Positions 8,560-15,086 of a stretch of DNA of 15,086 nt are shown one piece after another. The notes under the pieces were generated by a model, which was given only the letters and a program-made list of their open reading frames with translations, searched no databases and was not told the origin of the DNA. The first letter of the stretch is position 1, and each line of letters opens with the position of its first letter. The DNA is from Syntrophomonadaceae bacterium (GTDB lineage: Bacteria; Bacillota; Dethiobacteria; DTU022), in NCBI GenBank assembly GCA_007127255.1, contig SKZS01000123.1, forward strand, positions 1 through 15,086, in the 5' to 3' direction. The position numbers were made by a program, and so were the translations under genes.

Positions 8560-8582
8560 GAGGCCAGCAGGTCTCTTTTTTT
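8560..8582 (+). terminator. Rho-independent terminator after iclR
   Basis: GAGGCC and GGTCTC pair as a 6-base stem (one G-U) around an AGCA loop and run straight into seven T residues at 8576-8582. It lies 43 bases after the iclR stop and separates the regulator from the downstream operon. The stem is short, but the layout is standard. Confidence 0.7.
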
Positions 8583-8803
8583 GCACAGAATAAGTTCTAT
8601 ATATAGGAATGCAGTATCTACTATTAAAATTTTTTTCAAAAATAAGCAGGATATTCTGAAATTCTGGCGAATAGAAAAAAAATACAGGGCAAAAAAGGGT
8701 TTTTTTGACGTATTTTTCTTTTCTTCAGGGATACAGGCTATCGAATTTATAAAATGCTCAAATTACCGGATCTGTATATTAATTTCAAGGAAGGATATAA
8801 AGT
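8583..8803. other. AT-rich leader before the M20/TRAP operon
   Basis: No credible gene is seen here. The stretch contains several A- and T-tracts and must hold the operon promoter, because the iclR terminator precedes it. I could not place a convincing -35/-10 pair: TTGACG at 8705-8710 lacks a good -10 at the right distance, and TATAAA at 8748-8753 lacks a -35. Regulator sites would be expected here. Confidence 0.45.
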
Positions 8804-9988
8804 ATGGATGAGATCAAGGAAAAAGTTGCCTCAATAACTGAGGAAGTTATTGCCCTGCGGCGCGATTTTCATGCTCATCCGGAACTGGGTTTTGAAGAGC
8901 ATCGTACGGCCGGTAAGGTAGAGGAGTACCTGCAAAACTATAATATTGCTGTTAAGAGAGTTGCGGGCACTGGAGTTGTTGGATTGATAGAAGGAACAAA
9001 GCCCGGTCCGGTCCTGCTGCTGAGGGCTGATCTTGATGCCCTGCCTGTAGAGGAAGCTAATGATGTTTCCTATTGTTCGGAATGTCCTGGAGTAATGCAT
9101 GCCTGTGGGCATGATGCCCATACAGCTATTTTGCTCGGAGCGGCCAGAATATTAAGCAGTATGAGAGAAAAACTGGCCGGGAGCATAAAGCTGGTCTTTC
9201 AACCAAATGAAGAAAACGCCGGTGCCCTGACTATGATCGATGAAGGAGTGCTTGAAGATCCACCGGTCGATGCGGCAATGGGCCTGCATGTTTGGACCCC
9301 TTTACCTTCAGGCAAGATTGGAGTATGTTCGGGAGCAGTAATGGGCGGACTGGAGATTTTCAAAATCACAGTTAAAGGAGTTGGTGGCCACACGGGTTAT
9401 CCGGAGGCAGCAGTTGATCCGATTATTGCTGCATCAGACATAGTTTTATCGGCGCAACGTATTCAGACCCGTGAAATTAGCCTGGCAAAGCCTACGGTGA
9501 TCGTATTCGGATCTATTTCCGGGGGGACCAAGGCCAATATTATCCCTGATACGGTTACCCTGGAAGGGTCGGTTAGAACTTTATATGCCGACAGTGAAGA
9601 AATAAATCCGATGAAAAAACTGGAGAGCCTGGCCGTGCGGGTAGCCGCTGTTCACGGTTGTGAATGCGAAGTGGAATGGTACAGGGAGAATATTCCCCTG
9701 GTTAACGATACAGAGTTAGTGCGGTTGGCTTCTGCTGCTGCATGTGAAGTCACCGGCAGCGAGTCAGATTTAAATGCACTTTCCTGTATGGCCAGTGAAG
9801 ATTTTTCAGAGTTTTCCAGCCGTGTGCCCGGTGTTTTTGTTTTTCTCGGAACCGGAAATGAAAAAAAACAGAGCCATTATCCTCACCATAATCCGCGTTT
9901 CAACATTGACGAAGACACTTTGCCTTTAGGAGTAGAACTATTTATCCGGTTCGCCTTAAGGTTCTTTGACGAATGGGAGGTGAAATAA
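8804..9988 (+). CDS. M20-family amidohydrolase (M20D type)
   Basis: A 394-residue metal-dependent hydrolase of the group that includes hippurate hydrolase, IAA-amino-acid hydrolases and N-acyl or N-acetyl amino acid deacylases. Motifs run in order: HAHPELGFEE (23-32), RADLDALPVEE (74-84), MHACGHDAHT (98-107), FQPNEE (132-137), GLHVW (160-164), GGHTGYPE (194-201, dimerisation domain), MASEDF (329-334) and HYPHHNPRF (358-366). Likely metal ligands are Cys101, His103, Glu137, His162 and His361 or 362. The protein is cytoplasmic, with no signal. AAGGAAGG at 8787-8794 supports the ATG start. It is the first gene of an operon with a TRAP importer and an M24 hydrolase, so it probably cleaves an amide in the imported compound or in an intermediate, for example an N-acetyl group. 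The exact substrate cannot be read from the sequence. Confidence 0.92.
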   Translation: MDEIKEKVASITEEVIALRRDFHAHPELGFEEHRTAGKVEEYLQNYNIAVKRVAGTGVVGLIEGTKPGPVLLLRADLDALPVEEANDVSYCSECPGVMHACGHDAHTAILLGAARILSSMREKLAGSIKLVFQPNEENAGALTMIDEGVLEDPPVDAAMGLHVWTPLPSGKIGVCSGAVMGGLEIFKITVKGVGGHTGYPEAAVDPIIAASDIVLSAQRIQTREISLAKPTVIVFGSISGGTKANIIPDTVTLEGSVRTLYADSEEINPMKKLESLAVRVAAVHGCECEVEWYRENIPLVNDTELVRLASAAACEVTGSESDLNALSCMASEDFSEFSSRVPGVFVFLGTGNEKKQSHYPHHNPRFNIDEDTLPLGVELFIRFALRFFDEWEVK

Positions 9989-10050
9989 GCGTAAATCATA
10001 CTTAAAAGAAATACGCAAACCAGTATGCACTGAGTAAAATATTAACCTTT

Positions 10051-10056
10051 AGGGGG
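10051..10056 (+). promoter_or_regulatory. RBS that decides the solute-binding protein start
   Basis: AGGGGG stands one base before an ATG at 10058 and seven bases before a second in-frame ATG at 10064. Only the second spacing is workable, so translation should begin at 10064. Confidence 0.75.
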
Positions 10057-10063
10057 TATGTAC

Positions 10064-11188
10064 ATGATTGGTAAAAGTAAAATCTATTTGTTATTTTTAA
10101 TTGTGGTTTTAACATTCGGTATGTTGATGGTAGCGGGATGTGCCGAGGAAGAAGTTCCCGTAGATGTTGACGAGCCGGATGAAGAACCGGTAGAGGATCC
10201 GGAAGATGCTGTACTGGATGAAGTTATTACAGCCAGCCTTGCTTCTGAAGAAATTGAAGGCGACTTCATGACCGTCTGGGCGGATAATTTTGCCGACCAC
10301 ATGTATGATTGGTCAGACGGCATGTATCAACTGGATGTCTATCCTTACGGTACACTTGGCGATGCCCGCGACATTAACGAGTTGGCCCAGCTGGGTGTTG
10401 TAGAGTATGTTTTCTCCGACTTCGCCTGGATCGGCGCTTTTGTTCCGGAAGCTATGGTTTTTGGGCTTCACTATCTCTGGCCTGAAGAGCGGCCCTGGGA
10501 AGTAATGGAGTGGGTAGTCCGCAATGGCGATACAATGGATATTCTTGAAGAAAGCTATCGCCGGGAAGGCCTGGTTCCGCTTAGCATTATGTTTGAAGGC
10601 TGGCAGTGGATTACATCTGATAGCCCAATTAGAACAGTTGATGATATGAGGGGATTCGATGTAAGGATCATGGCATCTGACATGCTGGCCGAGCAGTACC
10701 TGGCCTTGGGAGCATCGCCAACACCGATGGCTTACGGCGAGGTTTACAGCGGTCTGCAAACCGGCCTCATTGACGGGCAGGTTAACCCGCTTTTTGCAAT
10801 CAGAAGTATGAATTTCTACGAGGTTCAGGATTACTTTACCCAGATTTATGCTGAAGTTTTCGTAGGCATCCCGACCATTAACATGGTTTTCTTTGACTCC
10901 CTGCCTGAGGCAGTGCAGCAGGAACACCGTGAATGGTGGGCTGATGCTGTGATTCCTGCAGCAGACTGGATTAATGATCGCCATGAAACCGACCTGGCAG
11001 CAATGTTAGATGATCGTCCTGAAATAGAGGTAATTGAAGTAACCGGAGCAGATCAGGAAGCTTTCAAGGAAAGAGCCATGGTAGCACACGAGGCTTTCTT
11101 TGAGCAGGGTGGTCCAAATGCAGAAGCGATATATAATGCTTTGATTAGTGATATCGAGCAGGCCAAGGCCGAGCTGGGTATAGAGTAA
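10064..11188 (+). CDS. TRAP transporter solute-binding lipoprotein (DctP family)
   Basis: A 374-residue extracellular binding protein that captures the substrate and hands it to the membrane subunits encoded next. Residues 1-26 are a lipoprotein signal with lipobox VAGC ending at Cys26, as expected for a Gram-positive cell. A very acidic, proline-rich tether follows at 28-48. The DctP fold is supported by FDVRIMAS at 198-204, where Arg201 is the position that usually binds the ligand carboxylate, and by YSGLQTGLIDGQVNP at 228-242. DctP proteins bind organic acids and also zwitterions such as ectoine (TeaA, UehA); the ligand here is inferred only from context. A strong hairpin terminator directly after the stop would favour more binding protein than permease. 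The start follows the ribosome binding site at 10051-10056. Confidence 0.92.
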   Translation: MIGKSKIYLLFLIVVLTFGMLMVAGCAEEEVPVDVDEPDEEPVEDPEDAVLDEVITASLASEEIEGDFMTVWADNFADHMYDWSDGMYQLDVYPYGTLGDARDINELAQLGVVEYVFSDFAWIGAFVPEAMVFGLHYLWPEERPWEVMEWVVRNGDTMDILEESYRREGLVPLSIMFEGWQWITSDSPIRTVDDMRGFDVRIMASDMLAEQYLALGASPTPMAYGEVYSGLQTGLIDGQVNPLFAIRSMNFYEVQDYFTQIYAEVFVGIPTINMVFFDSLPEAVQQEHREWWADAVIPAADWINDRHETDLAAMLDDRPEIEVIEVTGADQEAFKERAMVAHEAFFEQGGPNAEAIYNALISDIEQAKAELGIE

Positions 11189-11208
11189 GTTGAGCAGTAA
11201 CCTACAGC

Positions 11209-11244
11209 AAGCCCTGCAGCTTTAAAATAGCTGCAGGGCTTTTT
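11209..11244 (+). terminator. Intra-operon terminator or attenuator
   Basis: AGCCCTGCAGCT (11210-11221) and AGCTGCAGGGCT (11229-11240) form a perfect 12-base stem, extendable by one A-T pair, around a 7-base AT loop. The right arm runs into T residues to 11244. It sits 21 bases after the binding-protein stop and about 18 bases before the next gene. Partial read-through would give excess binding protein over permease, a pattern well known in ABC and TRAP operons. Confidence 0.85.
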
Positions 11245-11247
11245 AAA

Positions 11248-11254
11248 AGAGAGG
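11248..11254 (+). promoter_or_regulatory. RBS that decides the DctQ-type start
   Basis: AGAGAGG is only two bases from the ATG at 11257 but eight from the in-frame ATG at 11263, so the latter is the likely start. It also lies just below the preceding terminator stem. Confidence 0.65.
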
Positions 11255-11262
11255 TTATGAGT

Positions 11263-11790
11263 ATGAAAAAATTTTTTAAGATAGTGGGCACTATCGTTGA
11301 CTGGTTTGAGGTAGCAGTTCTCAGCATTGGGGTTTTCATACTGGCGGCCTTACTTATTGCCAATGTTATTGCCCGCAACTTTTTCCGCAGCATACATTAT
11401 GCAGAAGAGGTTTCAATGATACTGGTGATTTTCATTACTTTTGTAGGTGTTAGCTACGCTGTTCGTAAAGCAAGGCATATCCGCATGGGCGCCATTTTTG
11501 ATGCCATGAACCCGAAAATCAAAAAAATTATGATCTATATTATTGCCGGTTATAGCGGTGCGGTTATGTTTCTGATGGCATATTTTTCATATCACTACGT
11601 GGTATCAGCATATAATACGATGCAGGTGACTGCTTCACTGCGTATTCCATACTGGCTTGTAGTAGTAATAGTTATTATTGGTTTTGCTTCTGCAGGCATC
11701 CAGTACCTTCGGACAATTGTAAAAAATATTTTTGAAGAAGATGTTTGGCTGTCACCTGAACAGCAGAGTGAGTACGAAGCTGAAGGTTAA
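11263..11790 (+). CDS. TRAP transporter small membrane subunit (DctQ family)
   Basis: A 175-residue membrane protein with four hydrophobic helices at about 16-37, 48-67, 88-110 and 129-148, the standard DctQ topology. Family features are ARNFFR at 37-42, the EE pair at 48-49 before helix 2, and the conserved His72 in RKARHIRMG. DctQ supports and stabilises the large DctM channel subunit in the sodium-driven import of the ligand caught by the solute-binding protein. The next gene starts 29 bases later, so the two are cotranscribed. ATG 11263 is preferred over ATG 11257 on ribosome-binding-site spacing. Confidence 0.9.
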   Translation: MKKFFKIVGTIVDWFEVAVLSIGVFILAALLIANVIARNFFRSIHYAEEVSMILVIFITFVGVSYAVRKARHIRMGAIFDAMNPKIKKIMIYIIAGYSGAVMFLMAYFSYHYVVSAYNTMQVTASLRIPYWLVVVIVIIGFASAGIQYLRTIVKNIFEEDVWLSPEQQSEYEAEG

Positions 11791-11819
11791 AAGTATCTTT
11801 GAAAGGCGGTGAGATATAG

Positions 11820-13097
11820 TTGCTATTTTTAGGTCTTAGTATGTTAACAAAATTATTACTTGGCTTTCCCTTTATGGTTGTCCTTCTCGGTTCATTGATC
11901 CTGTATTTCTGGATTTATATGCCGGGTTTTAATATGCACGTTTTGGTGCAGCAGGTCGTAAGCGGAATAAAGCCGCCAGCCCTGGTTGCAGTACCCATGT
12001 TTATTTTAGGAGCAAATATAATAACGTCCGGTAAAGCGGCAGAAAAACTGATTAATATGGTTAAGTCATTTGTCGGGCACCTTCCCGGTGGCCTGCCGAT
12101 TACAACCAATGCCAGCTGTACAATGTTCGGAGCGGTATCCGGTTCAACCCAGGCTACTGTTGCGGCAATCGGTGGAACCATGCGACCAATGTTATTACAG
12201 GCGGGATACCCCAGCTCTTTCACCCTGGGTTTGATAATCAACTCCAGTGACATTGCTTTTTTGATTCCACCCAGTATTGGTTTTATTGTTTACGGGGTTG
12301 TAACCGGCACCTCCATCGGTAAATTATTTTTGGCCGGGATTGGGCCGGGGATACTGATTTTTTTACTTTTCTCCCTCTACAGCTTTTTATATTCCAAGTA
12401 TAAAAAGGTTGGGCAGCTTCCCAAGGCAAGCTGGAGTGAAAGGGTTAATGCCATTAAAGAAGGCATGCCGGTCATGGGTTTCCCGGCAATTATTGTCGGC
12501 GGAATTTATGCCGGTATTTTAAGCCCCACCGAAGCGGCAGCTGCTGCAGTGGCTTATGCAATCTTTTTGGAACTGGTGGTCTATAGATCTCTTACAGTTA
12601 CCAGCTTGATTGATAGTTTTTTGCAAACCGGGGTAATAACCGGGGTTGTTTTTATCCTGGTAGGTGCCGGTCAAGTCTTATCCTGGATGCTGAGTTTTTT
12701 AAGGATACCACAACAGGTTCTGGGGCCACTGTTTGGCGCAGATCCGACATACATAACAGTAATTCTGATTATTGTAGTATCTTATTTTGTAGCCTGTATG
12801 TTTGTTGATCCGATTGTGGCAATTTATGTCTTAAGTCCCATCTTTGCGCCTTATGTAATTCAGGCCGGTGTGGATCCTATTCTGTTAGGGGTTCTGGTTA
12901 CCCTGCAGGCGGCAGTAGGTTCTGCTACCCCTCCTTTTGGGTGTGATATATTTACAGCCCAGCTGATTTTCAGACGGCCTTACTTGGAGGTTATCGGGCA
13001 TACTCCTCCATTTATTCTTATCTTAATCCTGGTAACCATTATTTTAGTGGCTTTCCCACAGATAGCCCTGTTCTTACCGGACACCGCATTGTTATAG
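11820..13097 (+). CDS. TRAP transporter large permease subunit (DctM family)
   Basis: A 425-residue permease of the DctM family with many hydrophobic helices throughout, the usual length. Conserved features include TTNASCTMFGAVSGSTQAT at 95-113, NSSDIAFLIPPS at 141-152, ILSPTEAAAAAVAYA at 233-247, and FVDPIVAIYVLSPIFAP at 328-344. The C-terminal substrate/sodium loop is GSATPPFG at 367-374, where many relatives have TTPPxG. It forms the sodium-coupled translocation path. TTG is taken as the start because GGTGA at 11809-11813 is 6 bases upstream; the first ATG at 11841 would be too far and would remove the first residues of the opening helix. Confidence 0.93.
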   Translation: MLFLGLSMLTKLLLGFPFMVVLLGSLILYFWIYMPGFNMHVLVQQVVSGIKPPALVAVPMFILGANIITSGKAAEKLINMVKSFVGHLPGGLPITTNASCTMFGAVSGSTQATVAAIGGTMRPMLLQAGYPSSFTLGLIINSSDIAFLIPPSIGFIVYGVVTGTSIGKLFLAGIGPGILIFLLFSLYSFLYSKYKKVGQLPKASWSERVNAIKEGMPVMGFPAIIVGGIYAGILSPTEAAAAAVAYAIFLELVVYRSLTVTSLIDSFLQTGVITGVVFILVGAGQVLSWMLSFLRIPQQVLGPLFGADPTYITVILIIVVSYFVACMFVDPIVAIYVLSPIFAPYVIQAGVDPILLGVLVTLQAAVGSATPPFGCDIFTAQLIFRRPYLEVIGHTPPFILILILVTIILVAFPQIALFLPDTALL

Positions 13098-13139
13098 GGT
13101 GCAATGTTTTACAATTTTTAAAGGAGGATATATATAATT

Positions 13140-13871
13140 GTGATCTACCAGGCCAGGCCGGGCCAGGTTAGTTATGGGGAAGCAATCGGTATATTATTGC
13201 TCGATAGCTGTGCTCCTTTTATCCCTGGCGATGTGGCAAATGCAACAACGTACAATTTCCCGGTACGCTTTCAGCGAGTTCCCGGGCTGACCGTGGAACG
13301 GATCTTTAATCATGATATGTCTTTATTGGACGATATAACCGGGGCGGCCATAGAATTACAGAATAATGGAGTGCGGGCGATAACCGGTGATTGCGGTTTC
13401 ATGGCTATATACCAGGAAACCCTGGTGGAGCAGCTCAATGTACCTGTATTTATGTCAAGCCTCCTGCAGATTCCATTTATGAGCCGGCTAATTGCTCAAA
13501 AAGATAAAATTGGTATTATTACGGCTAATGCCGGTGCTCTTAACCGTGAAGTATTAAGTGCCTGCGGAGCAGATCTGCCCGGTAAGATTGAGATCAGCGG
13601 TTTGGAATCCTCTCAAAACTTTAGTGCTGCAATTATAGAGGAAAAAGGTGAATTGGATGAGGAAAAAGTTGAAACAGAAGTAGTTGCCGCTGCGCTAAAT
13701 CTTGTTCGAGCTGCCCCGGATGTTAAAATACTGCTCCTGGAGTGCAGTGTACTACCTCCTTATGGTGCGGCTGTTCAAGGGGCCACTGGATTACCGGTAT
13801 TTGATTTTGTGACTATGATTAATCACGTTTACAGTGCAATAGTAAAACAGCGGTTTTATGGATTTATGTAA
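13140..13871 (+). CDS. Asp/Glu racemase-fold protein of unknown substrate
   Basis: A 243-residue cytoplasmic protein of the aspartate/glutamate/hydantoin racemase superfamily. The two catalytic cysteines expected of this fold are Cys85 in ITGDCGFMA and Cys202 in LLLECSVLPPY, in the two halves of the protein. With both present, a cofactor-free racemase or epimerase is plausible; decarboxylase and isomerase relatives usually keep one or use them differently. It lies between the TRAP permease and the M24 hydrolase, so it probably acts on the imported compound or its breakdown product. It does not look like EutA of known ectoine clusters. GTG is the only sensible start; AAGGAGG at 13121-13127 is strong but 12 bases away, rather far. 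The gene ends in tandem TAA codons. Confidence 0.82.
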   Translation: MIYQARPGQVSYGEAIGILLLDSCAPFIPGDVANATTYNFPVRFQRVPGLTVERIFNHDMSLLDDITGAAIELQNNGVRAITGDCGFMAIYQETLVEQLNVPVFMSSLLQIPFMSRLIAQKDKIGIITANAGALNREVLSACGADLPGKIEISGLESSQNFSAAIIEEKGELDEEKVETEVVAAALNLVRAAPDVKILLLECSVLPPYGAAVQGATGLPVFDFVTMINHVYSAIVKQRFYGFM

Positions 13872-13878
13872 TAAATAA

Positions 13879-13914
13879 TTGGATTGTTATGGCTGGATAT
13901 GGCAATGAATCCAA
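13879..13914 (+). repeat. Inverted repeat between racemase and M24 genes
   Basis: TTGGATT (13879-13885) and AATCCAA (13908-13914) are perfect inverted arms with 22 bases between. A weak mRNA hairpin is possible. There is no following T-run, so it is not called a terminator; it might trim or protect the message, or be chance. Confidence 0.3.
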
Positions 13915-13963
13915 AGGTTTTAAACAATATTAAAGCAAGAAGCTTAGTATTACTCAATTGTGA

Positions 13964-13970
13964 GAGGAGG
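13964..13970 (+). promoter_or_regulatory. RBS that decides the M24 gene start
   Basis: GAGGAGG is one base from ATG 13972 and seven bases from the in-frame ATG 13978, so translation most likely starts at 13978. Confidence 0.75.
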
Positions 13971-13977
13971 AATGCAG

Positions 13978-15086
13978 ATGGGATCGGTATTTGCTGCAGA
14001 TGAATACCGGCAACGGATTCGTAACACTAAAGAGAGTATGAAGAATGAAGGGATCGACCTGTTAGTTGTATCACAACCGGCCAACATGAACTACCTGACC
14101 GGTTATGACGGGTGGAGTTTTTATGTTCATCAGTGCCTGCTGCTGCACCTGGATCAGGATGAACCACTATGGCTGGGACGGGGAATGGATGCTAACGGCG
14201 CCCGCCTGACTTCATTCCTGGCTGAAGATAATATCATAGAATATGCTGATGACTATGTACAGTCAACCGTAAAGCACCCGATGCATTTTGTTGCCGATGT
14301 TATTAAGGAAAAAGGGTGGGCAAAATGTGTGATCGGAGTGGAAATGGACCAGTTTTACTTTACTGCCCGTTCTTACGTTGAGCTAAAAAAATCGCTGCCT
14401 GCTGCAAAAATTGAAGATGCCAATGGCCTTGTTAACTGGGTGAGGGTTGTTAAATCGGAAGCGGAAGTAGAATTTATTAAAAGGGCCGGGAAAATAGCGG
14501 TTAAGGTTATGGATACGGCCAGGGAGGCAATCAAAGTCGGCGCACGTGAGTGTGATGCTGCTGCCGCAGTAGCTTATGCCCAGTATGCCGGGACCAAAGA
14601 ATTTGCCGGAGATTACCCGGCGATAGTGCCGTTGATGATGGCCGGCGAAGCGACAAAAGCCCCTCACCTGACCTGGACTGAAAAGGTTTACAAAGATGAG
14701 GAAGCAATTTTACTTGAATTAAGCGGGACCTACCGGCGCTACCATGCCCCGATTGCGCGGACAATTTATCTGGGCAAGAACCCGCCTCAACTACTTATAG
14801 ATACGGCAGAAGTAGTTTTAGAAGGTCTTAATTCAGCACTGGAGATGGTCAAACCGGGTGTAACGGCAGAAGAAGTTGAAGCAGCCTGGCGCAGAGGAAT
14901 TGCTCATTCAACAGTAGTTAAAGAATCAAGAATTGGTTATTCTATCGGGTTGAATTATCCTCCGGATTGGGGCGAACAGACAATAAGCGTGAGACCGGGA
15001 GACAAGACAGTACTGGAACCGAACATGATGATTCACTTGATTCCGGGCATCTGGTATGACGAGGTTGGTTTTGAAATTGATGCTAC
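13978..15086 (+). CDS. M24 'pita-bread' hydrolase, DoeA/EutD (ectoine hydrolase)-like, partial
   Basis: The reading frame is open for 369 residues and is cut by the window edge; about 20-30 residues are probably missing. The creatinase-type N-domain spans about 1-155 and the M24 catalytic domain follows. Stretches I associate with ectoine hydrolase are YLTGYDGWSFYVHQ (39-52), YVQSTVKHPM (93-102), GDYPAIVP (211-218), APHLTW (228-233), YRRYHAPIART (252-262), GYSIGLNYPPDWGE (320-333) and RPGDKTVLEP (339-348). The two Asp metal ligands of ordinary M24 peptidases are replaced by Glu247 and His256, so the enzyme is probably metal-independent like creatinase and EutD. His230 aligns with the catalytic His of creatinase. 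EutD opens the ectoine ring to N-acetyl-diaminobutyrate; ectoine or a similar ring is the likely substrate here. Other creatinase-fold amidohydrolases remain possible. Confidence 0.85.
   Translation, partial: MGSVFAADEYRQRIRNTKESMKNEGIDLLVVSQPANMNYLTGYDGWSFYVHQCLLLHLDQDEPLWLGRGMDANGARLTSFLAEDNIIEYADDYVQSTVKHPMHFVADVIKEKGWAKCVIGVEMDQFYFTARSYVELKKSLPAAKIEDANGLVNWVRVVKSEAEVEFIKRAGKIAVKVMDTAREAIKVGARECDAAAAVAYAQYAGTKEFAGDYPAIVPLMMAGEATKAPHLTWTEKVYKDEEAILLELSGTYRRYHAPIARTIYLGKNPPQLLIDTAEVVLEGLNSALEMVKPGVTAEEVEAAWRRGIAHSTVVKESRIGYSIGLNYPPDWGEQTISVRPGDKTVLEPNMMIHLIPGIWYDEVGFEIDA

Noticed and set aside
8581..8811. Open frame of 76 codons on + between iclR and the M20 gene
   Set aside because: It starts with TTG inside the terminator T-run, has no ribosome binding site, is low-complexity (Lys/Phe/Ile rich from A/T tracts) and overlaps the next start.
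10313..10984. Open frame of 223 codons on - inside the solute-binding protein gene
   Set aside because: It lies wholly antisense to a clear DctP gene, resembles no family I know and has no ribosome binding site; it is a shadow of codon bias.
13978..15086. Plain Xaa-Pro aminopeptidase
   Set aside because: The metal-ligand positions are substituted and the sequence blocks match the ectoine-hydrolase/creatinase side of the M24 family better.
1..15086. CRISPR array, tRNA, rRNA, transposon or phage genes
   Set aside because: No regularly spaced direct repeats, cloverleaf or rRNA-like stretches, transposase motifs or phage genes were seen on either strand.

Overview
The window looks like a piece of chromosome from a moderate-GC, Gram-positive, probably anaerobic bacterium of the Clostridia type. 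This is inferred from strong AGGAGG-like ribosome binding sites, frequent TTG and GTG starts, a TRAP solute-binding protein made as a lipoprotein, and radical SAM enzymes of kinds common in anaerobes. The genus cannot be read from the sequence. No rRNA, tRNA, CRISPR array, insertion sequence or phage gene was seen. No gap between genes exceeds 300 bases.

Layout. (1) 1-2344: a beta-class (TSPPY) DNA methyltransferase on +, convergent with a Y-family DNA polymerase IV (dinB) on -. (2) 2635-7440: a large membrane protein with a spermidine-synthase-like domain set between two transmembrane bundles. It overlaps a radical SAM gene of the AmrS (AmmeMemoRadiSam) type. A second, PflA-like radical SAM gene points back at it, with one base between the two stops. 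Both radical SAM proteins begin with a Tat-like, lipobox-containing signal, so they look exported. The positive-inside rule puts the spermidine-synthase-like domain on the same outer face. (3) 7708-8517: an IclR-family regulator followed by a hairpin and a terminator. (4) 8804 to the right edge: a catabolic operon of an M20 amidohydrolase, a complete TRAP transporter (DctP-, DctQ- and DctM-type), an Asp/Glu racemase-fold protein and an M24 'pita-bread' hydrolase cut by the window end.

How the genes may work together. The M24 protein carries the sequence signature I associate with ectoine hydrolase (DoeA/EutD) and lacks the usual metal ligands, as creatinase does. Together with a TRAP importer (the transporter class used for ectoine in UehABC and TeaABC) and an M20 amidohydrolase that could remove an acetyl group, the operon reads as uptake and ring-opening of ectoine or a related cyclic compound, controlled by the IclR protein. 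This is inference: the racemase-like protein has no clear step in it, and the next genes lie outside the window. The two most unusual signals are this variant operon and the apparently extracytoplasmic radical SAM / spermidine-synthase-like set.
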